Shown here in pieces: positions 1-7,458 of a stretch of 19,746 nucleotides of DNA (positions are counted from its first letter, which is position 1; every line of letters starts with the position of its first letter). Origin of the DNA: Victivallales bacterium (GTDB lineage: Bacteria > Verrucomicrobiota > Lentisphaeria > Oligosphaerales > Oligosphaeraceae). The translations under genes and the position numbers were made by a program. Location: the NCBI GenBank assembly GCA_017615955.1, contig JAFZZD010000453.1:1-19746 (forward strand), in the 5' to 3' direction. The notes beneath the pieces were generated by a model. It was not told where the DNA came from. It ran no database searches and saw only the letters and a list, made by a program, of their open reading frames with translations.

Positions 1-22
1 GAACAGAGCGAAACAATAAAAA

Positions 23-114
23 CTCTGCGTCTCTGCGTCTTTGCGCCTCTGCGTTAAAATCTCTGCGTCTCTGCGTCTTTGCGCCTCTGCGTTAAGGAAG
101 CGCCTCTGCGTTAA
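23..114. repeat. Tandem repeat of an 8-bp unit (CTCTGCGT / CTTTGCGC)
   Basis: Two 32-bp blocks, 23-54 and 61-92, each contain four 8-bp units (CTCTGCGT, CTCTGCGT, CTTTGCGC, CTCTGCGT). They are separated by TAAAAT, giving a 38-bp period. A ninth unit sits at 104-111, followed by TAA. On the minus strand the unit reads RCGCARAG, and the array starts directly at the stop codon of the GH31 gene; the last unit overlaps that stop (111-113). The two blocks are identical. A degenerate relative lies after another stop codon near 9222. The array resembles the short GCG-rich repeats seen after genes in several bacterial phyla; that comparison is from memory. Confidence 0.9.
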
Positions 115-2279
115 TTGAGGGTGCAGTGCAGTTCCTGGCGTGCTTCGTCCCAGGTGGCGGCAGTTGCTTTTCCGTTGCAGATGACGTCCTTGGGGCCATT
201 GGGCAATGCCAGGACCAGTTCCCATTCCTTGACTTCGGACTTGGGGGCGAAATCGATGTTGACTGCGATGTTCTTGCCCTGGTCTTGCACCGTGATGTTT
301 GTCAATGCGAAGTCACCGTCCAGGTACTTGAAGGAAACGCCGTCGTCTTCATAGAGTTGGAACGAGGTCTTTTGCATTGACGGGAACAGGAGGAGTTGTA
401 TCTTGGACAGGGGTATTTCGTGCCTGTACTGCATAATTGGGCCGAATGGGATGATTGCGCCTTCCCGTATGAAAAGCCCGCCCCCTCTGCCTTCTGGCCA
501 ATCGTAGTTTATGGTGCGACCGCCTTCGATGAACTGCCCTGTCCAGTAGTCCTTCCATAGTCCCTTGGGCAGATATATCTCGTGCTTGTAGATTGCCACC
601 AGCAGGTCCCTGCCCAGCAGGTATTCATTGAGCACCTCCCTGCAGTTCTTGTCGTCCTGGTATTCCAGTGTGAGTGGGCGCATCAATGGCTCGGCTGTAT
701 GCGTGGAGGCGTATGCGCTGCTGTATATGTACGGTATGAGTTGTGAACGCAGGTTCGCATAGTATTTGTGCATTGCCAGGAGTTTGTCGCCCTGCACCCA
801 TGGCATCCTGAAGTAAGTCCAGCTGTTAATTTGGCTCCAGGGCTGGAGGTAGCCGAAATGAATGCCTTCTGGCTGCATCACCTCCATGTCGTTTGTGGCC
901 CAGCAATGCCCCAGCATGGCGGTGTTGAGCATTGCGCCCAACGTGTCCAGCCGACCGCCCGTGTCGCCGGTCCAGGTGCCGCACCAGCTTTGGAAGCCAA
1001 CCCAGCCCGAGACCGTGAACACCACAGGCCTGCGATTTGTATGTTTGGCAAAGCCCTCCCACATCTGGCGCGAGTACAGCATTGGATAGAGGTTGTGCAT
1101 CTCCAGGTCAGTCATGCCATTGCCGTAGAGCCTGTCAGGATGCGTGCAAACCTGCCATGCGCCGTCCTGCTTGAAGAAGTCAGCTCCCCAGTCCACGAAT
1201 TTCTTGAGGTGCTCGAACCATGGCTCGTCCTTCCTGGTGATCTTGTCCATGTACTGCGGTTGAGTCAAGTGCAGGTCCATTTCCACCAGTTCGTCGAATG
1301 CGGGACCTGGCTTGTCCTCATCGTCCACCGTTTCGGTTGCGATTTTGCGCTCCTCCTCGTAGGAAAGGTCATAGTCGTTGCACATCCACAGTTCCAGGTG
1401 GAAGCCCATTCGCTGAAGTGCCTTGATGAAGGTATGAACGCCATTCTTCTGCCAGTCAGGCAGGGGGAAAAGCTGCTTGTTCCAGTCCTTGTCAAGTGTG
1501 TTGTCGTAATTCACGTCCATCCATCCAGGTTCCAGGCCGATCAAGTCGCAGGGGATCTTTTCCCGGCGGAAGTTCACCGCGTCGTTGATGACTTCGGCGT
1601 CATTCGCCTGCATACGGCAAATATACCATAGACCGAAAGACCATTCGGGCGGCAGCTTCGGGCGTCCTGTCAGGTCGGTGTATTTGCGTATTCCGTCCTT
1701 GAACGTATCATTGCGGATCAGGTAGAAGTCCAGCACCGCACGCTCGTCCTTCCAGGAGAAAGTGTCCTTTTCAGCCTCGCACATATCGAACACGACACAG
1801 TGCGTACTGTTCACAAGCACGCTGTAGCCCTTTGTGGACATGAAGAACGGAACTGGCAGATATGAGGCCACGTCAGACACCCAGCATATAGCCTTGTGCC
1901 CGCGGTGGTAGAGGCGCTTGCGCGTAAGGTCGCCGAAGCCAACCCAGTCCTCGTCCTCCTGTGCCTTGAAGGAGACGTATGCCGCCTTCTTTGTCAGCTT
2001 TACGGATGTCATTTCAATCAGCGTGTCTCCAGCCGCGTTCTTTATGTTGAACAGTGCGTTGTCATCGCAGGAGAGGGCCAGTTCCGCGCTACTCCAGCTG
2101 TGGGGAGTCTGTTGAATTGCGCCTGCCTCGTCTGGCTCCGTGATGAAGTGGTATCTGTTCAGTGCTGAATCGCTGTATTCGCCGTAACGGGGGTATATCT
2201 GCACCCTGACGATGGTGTCTGTAAGGAATCTCACGGCTACATTGTAGCCACAGGCCGTGGTTGTTGTGTAAGTTGTCAT
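111..2279 (-). CDS. GH31 family glycoside hydrolase (alpha-glucosidase / alpha-xylosidase type)
   Basis: A 722-residue retaining alpha-glycosidase, probably cytoplasmic because no signal peptide is visible. The N-terminal beta-sandwich is followed by the family's entry motif TGRPKLPPEWSFGLW near residues 204-218. The catalytic barrel then carries KQDGAW with the likely nucleophile Asp372, and WTGDTGG with the likely acid/base Asp439. Further family blocks are EPLMRPLTLEY near 530 and LGRDLLVA near 555, before C-terminal beta domains. Length is normal for the family. The start is ATG at 2279, which has AAGGA six bases upstream; an in-frame TTG 48 bases earlier is less likely because it falls in a repeat arm and lacks this spacing. 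The gene lies 151 bases after a phosphodiesterase gene on the same strand and could share its transcript. Residues do not decide between alpha-glucoside, alpha-xyloside and alpha-galactoside substrates. Confidence 0.9.
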   Translation of the reverse strand: MTTYTTTTACGYNVAVRFLTDTIVRVQIYPRYGEYSDSALNRYHFITEPDEAGAIQQTPHSWSSAELALSCDDNALFNIKNAAGDTLIEMTSVKLTKKAAYVSFKAQEDEDWVGFGDLTRKRLYHRGHKAICWVSDVASYLPVPFFMSTKGYSVLVNSTHCVVFDMCEAEKDTFSWKDERAVLDFYLIRNDTFKDGIRKYTDLTGRPKLPPEWSFGLWYICRMQANDAEVINDAVNFRREKIPCDLIGLEPGWMDVNYDNTLDKDWNKQLFPLPDWQKNGVHTFIKALQRMGFHLELWMCNDYDLSYEEERKIATETVDDEDKPGPAFDELVEMDLHLTQPQYMDKITRKDEPWFEHLKKFVDWGADFFKQDGAWQVCTHPDRLYGNGMTDLEMHNLYPMLYSRQMWEGFAKHTNRRPVVFTVSGWVGFQSWCGTWTGDTGGRLDTLGAMLNTAMLGHCWATNDMEVMQPEGIHFGYLQPWSQINSWTYFRMPWVQGDKLLAMHKYYANLRSQLIPYIYSSAYASTHTAEPLMRPLTLEYQDDKNCREVLNEYLLGRDLLVAIYKHEIYLPKGLWKDYWTGQFIEGGRTINYDWPEGRGGGLFIREGAIIPFGPIMQYRHEIPLSKIQLLLFPSMQKTSFQLYEDDGVSFKYLDGDFALTNITVQDQGKNIAVNIDFAPKSEVKEWELVLALPNGPKDVICNGKATAATWDEARQELHCTLN

Positions 2280-2300
2280 GTTTTGTCCTTGCATTTGTAT

Positions 2301-2422
2301 GCGAGCGCCGAGGCGGCGCTCACTCAAGTTGCCTTAGCGGAAACACTCACATAGAATTATTTTAATGCTTTTGGCGTTGTTCTTGCCAAGACAGCTTGAG
2401 TGGGCGCCGCCTCGGCACCCAC
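2301..2422. repeat. REPIN-like pair of inverted palindromic repeats
   Basis: Arm A (2301-2331, read on the minus strand) and arm B (2392-2422, read on the plus strand) match at 26 of 31 positions by hand count. Each arm is itself a hairpin: GAGCGCCG-agg-CGGCGCTC at 2303-2321 is a perfect 8-bp stem, and 2400-2422 is a 10-bp stem with one C/A mismatch that becomes G-U in minus-strand RNA. The core GCGCCGCCTCGGC is shared. Two REP-like palindromes in inverted orientation about 60 bases apart are the architecture of a REPIN. The element fills most of the gap between the phosphodiesterase and GH31 genes, and arm A ends about 20 bases before the GH31 start. Confidence 0.65.
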
Positions 2423-2430
2423 ATTTTATT

Positions 2431-3210
2431 TTAGAATTCGGTTATCAGCAGGTGGATTTTGTTTGTCATGATGCCAGTGGCTCCCATTGCCAGGAGGGAC
2501 TTGGCCTCGTCGATATCATCGGAGAAGAAGACATTGTCCCGCAATTGCAATTCCTTGATGCAGTCAAAACTTTCCTGCGTGACGGATGTGCTGGCGGGCT
2601 GCACGAAACGGCAGTGGTATTTCTCCTTGCAGAGGCGCAGGTTTTCTGGATTGGCGCGTTCCCGCATGGGAGGCGTCACGCACATCTCTATTTCGGGATG
2701 AATGCTCATGATCAGGTCAGCCTGCGGCGGGCACACGGTAAGGTATGCGTGGTCGAACATATTGAATTGCACGAACAATTCGCATATCTTCCGAATGATG
2801 CTTTCGTCATCCACATCGCCGTGCAGCTGTATGTTCATGTTTGCGCAGTTGTGGAATGCCTCCAGCATTTCCTGGAATGTAGGGATTGTAACATTGTCGT
2901 ATGCAGGGGCGTTCCGCCTCTGGCCCTGAAGCCAATAGGAGAAATTAAGCTGCTTGAGTTCCGCCAGAGAGAAGTCCTTTGGGTAGCCCCTTCCGTTGCT
3001 TGTCCTGTCAATGGTTCGGTCATGCAGAATCACGGGGATGCCGTCTTTGGAGCTGGTGATGTCGAATTCAATCATGTCGGCCCCAGCCTCCAATGCCTTC
3101 TCCATTGCCAGAAGCGTGTTTTCAGGAAACTCGTATGAAGCGCCCCTATGTGCGGTGAGCATCACGTGTTCCGGATGCTCGTAATACCAGGTGAGTGTGT
3201 TGATTGACAT
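2431..3210 (-). CDS. Glycerophosphodiester phosphodiesterase family protein
   Basis: A 259-residue single-domain protein of the GDPD (PI-PLC-like TIM barrel) family, which hydrolyses glycerophosphodiesters to glycerol-3-phosphate and an alcohol. Conserved blocks are HRG (21-23), ENT (30-32), E48-x-D50 and HD (63-64), plus the C-terminal MGATGIMTNK block. No signal peptide is visible, so it is probably cytoplasmic. One oddity: the usual (I)E(I)K metal/phosphate motif is replaced by NIQLH near 126-130, so the third expected acidic metal ligand appears as Gln128 and the usual Lys as His130. The protein may therefore be a divergent or non-classical member. The start is ATG at 3210 with a weak GGA upstream. 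It lies upstream of GH31 on the same strand and diverges from the large secreted protein. Confidence 0.85.
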   Translation of the reverse strand: MSINTLTWYYEHPEHVMLTAHRGASYEFPENTLLAMEKALEAGADMIEFDITSSKDGIPVILHDRTIDRTSNGRGYPKDFSLAELKQLNFSYWLQGQRRNAPAYDNVTIPTFQEMLEAFHNCANMNIQLHGDVDDESIIRKICELFVQFNMFDHAYLTVCPPQADLIMSIHPEIEMCVTPPMRERANPENLRLCKEKYHCRFVQPASTSVTQESFDCIKELQLRDNVFFSDDIDEAKSLLAMGATGIMTNKIHLLITEF

Positions 3211-3230
3211 GTTTTTTTCCAGTATTCTTG

Positions 3231-3260
3231 ATTAAACTTTGCGCAAAACTAGCATAACAA
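3231..3260 (-). promoter_or_regulatory. Candidate promoter with internal palindrome before the phosphodiesterase gene
   Basis: On the minus strand, TTGTTA (3260-3255) and TTTAAT (3236-3231) are spaced 18 bases apart, giving a moderate sigma-70-like match about 20 bases before the start codon. The perfect palindrome TTTGCGCAAA at 3238-3247 lies between the two boxes, where a bound repressor would block transcription. Both assignments come from pattern matching only. The rest of the divergent gap (3261-3383) shows only weak plus-strand promoter candidates, for example TTGCAA-N16-TACATT. Confidence 0.3.
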
Positions 3261-3383
3261 AGGCGATTTTCAATTGGGCGTTTCAAAGATAGTCGGGCCA
3301 ATTTGCAAAAGAACATCATAACAATACATTTTGAACTTGAAATCTCATTTGTCATTCAACAAAATATAAGGGAGTGTTTTCCA

Positions 3384-6300
3384 ATGCAAAAGAAAATCTT
3401 GTTGTCGATGCTGCTGGCGGTAATTGCGTGTATTGCCGCACCAAATCCTACCTTGGATGTGACTTTGGACGAGCCAAAGGAGATAATCGTCGCGGGCATG
3501 CCAGTAACCATTGACGGTCCCCAGGTGACATTGCCCACTGGCGAGAAAATGCTTGCCATGGGACAGAAGAGCTTCGCCATACCGGCAAAGGACCTGGCAG
3601 GAGCCTCTGGCACACTTATGCTGGACTTCGCGACGGACACTATGCGCAGGTCAAAATACCCCATGCGCACCATGCTTATGCTGAGCACACGTTCTCGCCT
3701 GGCTATTGGACTTAGGACCTTCTACAACAACAATGGCTGCCAGTTCGTGTTCTCGGACACTACGCACACCTTCTATTTCAGCAGCGAAAAACTCAAGCCG
3801 AACACGCCCTACAAGGCCGCAATCACCTGGGATGGTGACAAGGTCAGGTGCTACTTCCAGGGCAGGCTTCTCAAGGAGGGCAAGCAGCCTGTCGCCGTCA
3901 AGCCAGAACTCATAGACAAGATTTTCCTGGGACCCATCAAGACTCCGTATCACTCCATTCCAGAGTGGGACAATGACATCTACTGCGGGCGTATACGCAT
4001 ATTCAACCAGGCATTGACAGAAGAGGACGTGGCGGAACTTTGCGCCGTGCAGGCAAAACCTGTCCACGAGCACTATCCGCGCGTAATCTGCGCACCCAAG
4101 CGGAAGGGCAATATCAAACTGGATGCGGAATTGGAGGACGATGGATGGCAGAATGCAGGCGGCATTGTCTCATTGACACAGGGAAACAGGGACAATGACG
4201 GCTCCAAAACCTGGACACTGCCCCCGCACCACCTGTACTTCACTTGGGACGAGGACAATCTCTATTTTGCCATGGACAGCACATTCCCGCCTGGCACTAA
4301 CATAAAGAAGGGCCATGGCCCCGATGACAAGGAGGCGGACGTGTGGCTGAACGAATCCTTTGAACTTCATCTGCGACACAGCGGACACAAGTACTATTTC
4401 GGCGGCTGCGTGGCTGGCGGAAAATCAGACCGCAGGGACAGCGATTCCACATACAATCCAAAATGGGAATATGTCTCCCATCTCAGCCATCGCATAGACG
4501 ACACCCTGCTCTGGCGCGTCGAGGGGAAAATACCCTGGGCAGAACTTGACCTGAAAAGTGCTCCCAAGGAATTGAAACTGAACTTTGCCAGAAGCTGGTT
4601 CTCGTCTGCATTGTCGGCGGTGAGCGACTTGACCAACCAGATAGAAAAGGGCTATTGGGCGGATGATGACAGGTTCTACACGCTGCGCTTTGTGGAAGAT
4701 GCGCCCACGCTCAAGGCAGTCAGCCACAATGACCCATCCTACGGCGAGCTGGTGCAGAAGCTTCAATTGTATTCCGCCAAGGACTGCAAGGCGAAGATGC
4801 GCATTGTCCAGGAGCATTCCAGTGGACTGCTGCTTCCACAGGACATATTCGTGCAGGAAGTGCCTTTGAAGGCGAACATTCCATGCGAACTGAATGTGGC
4901 CGTGCCCTTGACAATGGAGAAGGCGGACCGCCTCATATTCGAGCTTCTTGGCTCTGATGGCAAGACCGCCTCCCTAAGGCAGGACATTCCCATCACCATC
5001 AAGGCGGAATATGTAACATGCACACCACGTTTCACAGCCGAGACCATAGACGTGAAAGTCAAGACGGAAATCCTCAAGAAGAAGTTTGGCGAAGGCTTCC
5101 AGGGCAAAGTTGTCTTGACTGGACCCGACGGCAAGGAGATGGGCAGCACTGCGGTTGGCGACAAGCAGGACTTGCAGCTGAACTTCCCCAAATCCAATCC
5201 CGTGGGCTACTATAAACTGGATCTGATTGCAGGTGGCAAGGTCATATCCGGCACCACATTCCAATTCCCTGGCTTTGGCGAATGGAGCAAAATCAAGTTT
5301 GACATGACACGCATAATCCCCCCATTCCAGCCAATGAAGATCAAGCGAGACAAGGCAAGTCTGACGGTGGAGCCTGTGGGGCGCAGCTATCAGTGGGGAC
5401 TGGATAATATGCTGCCAAGACAGATTGTCACAAAGGGGCAGAAGCTGTTCACCGAGGCACCGCAGCTTATGTCCAATGGCGAGGCAATCCCAATGCCCAT
5501 GAAGCCAGGCAGCCTGGAGAAGCACAGGTGCGAGTTTTCCACAAATGTGGAAGGCACGCTATGCAAAGTCAACGCAAATGGCTGGATTGAATATGACGGC
5601 GTACAGCACAACCAGGTGGAAATCATCGCGCTGAAAACCATGAAGAACCTGGAATTGAAGTTCACATTGCCGAGAAACGTCACAAAATACCTGCATACGG
5701 CGCAATGTGGCTGGAGCAGCAAGATCACAGCCAAACTTGAGGACGGCACCTTTGAGTGCAGGTACTTCCCTGTCGTAATTGTTGGCAATGAGGACAAGTG
5801 CTTCTGCTTCTTCGCGGAGAGCAATGCCTCATGGAAGACTGCAAAGAGCAAGCCCATTTCATTCGTGTCCGATTCCGAGAAGACGGTGTTCACCGTGCGC
5901 ATTGCTGACACGCTCAAGGCAGGCCAGAAGCTGAATTTTGACTATGGCCTGCTGGCCGGCCCCGTGAAGCCATTGGCAAAGAACCATCCGCTGGACACCG
6001 CTGGTGAGCACTGGGCATTCAAGATGAACCGTCCAGGCAGGGCACCTGCCACCTGGTGCGGTTATATGAAGGGAAATCCCACTTTGAGCGATGCGCTGGC
6101 AGATCTGCCATCACCTGAGAACAATCCAGTTCTTGCACAATACCAGGCAGAGGCAAAGGAGGCGATTGACTTCAATGTGCATCCATTCATCTACACGGCA
6201 AACTACATGAGTGACGAATACCCCGAAATACGCGCATTCCTGCCTGAATGGGTGCTGCTGCCAGAGCAGCGTTGGGCTGGTAAGCGCGGGCAGAAACACT

Positions 6301-7289
6301 ACACCGTGTATCTGATGTGCCCCGCCTCCGAAGGCGCCAATGTGTTCCTCTACAAGTTCCAGACACTTTTGAAGAAAGTGCCGTTGCACGGCGTGAACTT
6401 CGACTTTGGAATTGTCCCGGTCTGTGACAACAAGCTGCATGGCTGCCATCAGAGAACGCCCATCATCGCCTACAGGAATTTCTTTAGGAAAGTGGCGATG
6501 CTGCTGCTGGATGCAGGTGTGCAGGACTATGTGATCCACATCCACAACACCGCCGCCGTGCAGCTGCCATGCTACACGTTCACCACGCATCTGCTGAACG
6601 GGGAGCATATCCGCCAGCAGAGCAGCACCATCATGCACAATGGCAAGGAGATTCTGGACACTTATGAAATGCCCATGTTCGCATTCGAACTGGCTACATT
6701 GCCCTTTGGCATATACAACGCGGCATATCAGTCCAATGACGTGCTGTCAAAGGAGAACGGCGGCGGCAAGGAGGAGCCAGAGTTGTATAAATTGAGGATC
6801 ACCAGGGCCTTCCTCACTGGCATGCTTCCCCACAATGGCATAAATGCCCTGGACCGCTGCCATTTCGGCATTTTCGACAAAGTCACCAGGATTTACGAGA
6901 CCTTCGGCGTGCCAGAAAGCACGTTCCTGGGCTACTGGGATGCGCAGTCTCCCGCGAAACTGGTCTCTGGCAAGAACACATACGTCAGCTGCTACAGAAA
7001 CAAGAAAGGCCAGCTTCTGGCGGTGGTCTCCCATATTGGCAAGGAGCATCTTGACCAGGATGTGACCATCAGCTTCACAGGCAGGAAGTTCAAGAAGGCC
7101 ACGGAACTGATTGACGCGGAGGACAAGGAATACCAGGACTTGTTTGCAATGCGTGAAAAATACAAACTGGCGCACAACCGCGTGCCATTGAACTGGCAGC
7201 CCGCAGGAGTCAAGGTTCTGGACTTCAAGGACAACACCCTGAAACTGCACCTGCCATACCACACATTCGCGCTGGTGAGGATTGAGTAG
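3384..7289 (+). CDS. Large secreted LamG / CBM9-like / DUF6067 glycoside-hydrolase-like protein
   Basis: A 1301-residue exported protein. Residues 1-20 form a signal peptide (MQKKILLSMLLAVIACIAAP). VIAC could be a lipobox, so a lipoprotein is possible, but cleavage after CIAA is also plausible. A LamG-like lectin domain spans about 30-220 and ends in the typical GRIRIFNQALTEEDV strand. A CBM9/DOMON-like sugar-binding module spans about 235-435 (LYFTWDEDNLYFAMD, WLNESFELHL). The C-terminal half from about 630 looks like DUF6067, a family linked to GH123-type barrels: IIPPFQPMKI, then VNFDFG (Asp1007), DNKLHGC and LLNGEH. No activity can be assigned. The start at 3384 is chosen over an upstream in-frame extension to 3303 because AAGGGAG lies nine bases before it and the signal peptide begins there. 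It is probably an outer-surface or periplasmic glycan-active protein. Confidence 0.8.
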   Translation: MQKKILLSMLLAVIACIAAPNPTLDVTLDEPKEIIVAGMPVTIDGPQVTLPTGEKMLAMGQKSFAIPAKDLAGASGTLMLDFATDTMRRSKYPMRTMLMLSTRSRLAIGLRTFYNNNGCQFVFSDTTHTFYFSSEKLKPNTPYKAAITWDGDKVRCYFQGRLLKEGKQPVAVKPELIDKIFLGPIKTPYHSIPEWDNDIYCGRIRIFNQALTEEDVAELCAVQAKPVHEHYPRVICAPKRKGNIKLDAELEDDGWQNAGGIVSLTQGNRDNDGSKTWTLPPHHLYFTWDEDNLYFAMDSTFPPGTNIKKGHGPDDKEADVWLNESFELHLRHSGHKYYFGGCVAGGKSDRRDSDSTYNPKWEYVSHLSHRIDDTLLWRVEGKIPWAELDLKSAPKELKLNFARSWFSSALSAVSDLTNQIEKGYWADDDRFYTLRFVEDAPTLKAVSHNDPSYGELVQKLQLYSAKDCKAKMRIVQEHSSGLLLPQDIFVQEVPLKANIPCELNVAVPLTMEKADRLIFELLGSDGKTASLRQDIPITIKAEYVTCTPRFTAETIDVKVKTEILKKKFGEGFQGKVVLTGPDGKEMGSTAVGDKQDLQLNFPKSNPVGYYKLDLIAGGKVISGTTFQFPGFGEWSKIKFDMTRIIPPFQPMKIKRDKASLTVEPVGRSYQWGLDNMLPRQIVTKGQKLFTEAPQLMSNGEAIPMPMKPGSLEKHRCEFSTNVEGTLCKVNANGWIEYDGVQHNQVEIIALKTMKNLELKFTLPRNVTKYLHTAQCGWSSKITAKLEDGTFECRYFPVVIVGNEDKCFCFFAESNASWKTAKSKPISFVSDSEKTVFTVRIADTLKAGQKLNFDYGLLAGPVKPLAKNHPLDTAGEHWAFKMNRPGRAPATWCGYMKGNPTLSDALADLPSPENNPVLAQYQAEAKEAIDFNVHPFIYTANYMSDEYPEIRAFLPEWVLLPEQRWAGKRGQKHYTVYLMCPASEGANVFLYKFQTLLKKVPLHGVNFDFGIVPVCDNKLHGCHQRTPIIAYRNFFRKVAMLLLDAGVQDYVIHIHNTAAVQLPCYTFTTHLLNGEHIRQQSSTIMHNGKEILDTYEMPMFAFELATLPFGIYNAAYQSNDVLSKENGGGKEEPELYKLRITRAFLTGMLPHNGINALDRCHFGIFDKVTRIYETFGVPESTFLGYWDAQSPAKLVSGKNTYVSCYRNKKGQLLAVVSHIGKEHLDQDVTISFTGRKFKKATELIDAEDKEYQDLFAMREKYKLAHNRVPLNWQPAGVKVLDFKDNTLKLHLPYHTFALVRIE

Positions 7290-7313
7290 CGCAGTGGATT
7301 TGCGTTTTGGAAC

Positions 7314-7336
7314 TTGTATATTACCGCAATATACAA
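7314..7336 (+). other. Perfect AT-rich stem-loop after the DUF6067 gene
   Basis: TTGTATATT (7314-7322) pairs perfectly with AATATACAA (7328-7336) around a five-base loop, 25 bases after the stop codon. There is no U-tract after it, so it is not a clear intrinsic terminator; it could be an operator for the following gene or an mRNA-stabilising hairpin. The remaining bases 7337-7458 contain a small TGGCT-t-AGCCA palindrome and no convincing promoter. Confidence 0.45.
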
Positions 7337-7458
7337 AGGGGTAATCTCAAAACCATCGCGCCAAGCCGCAAACTATCGGAGCCGTTGGCTTAGCCAGCGA
7401 AAAAGGTATGCATTTCAAAATTACCTCCAAAGACAAAACAGAGTGAACTTTACGGTAT

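Noticed and set aside
23..114. CRISPR array
   Set aside because: Units are contiguous 8-mers with no unique spacers of 25-40 bases, so this is a simple tandem repeat.
768..1631. Plus-strand open frame of 287 codons inside the GH31 gene
   Set aside because: It is antisense to a well-conserved GH31 coding region, its translation is His/Val-rich with no domain pattern, and it has no ribosome-binding site.
2280..2327. TTG-initiated 16-residue N-terminal extension of the GH31 protein
   Set aside because: The extension lies in a palindromic repeat arm, and a good AAGGA site supports the ATG at 2279 instead.
2400..2422. Intrinsic terminator for the phosphodiesterase gene
   Set aside because: The hairpin is strong but no T-run follows it on the minus strand, and a near-identical inverted copy lies 70 bases away, which fits a repeat element better.
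2365..3138. Plus-strand open frame of 257 codons over the phosphodiesterase gene
   Set aside because: It mirrors the phosphodiesterase frame and shows no recognisable motifs; the minus-strand gene carries all GDPD signatures.
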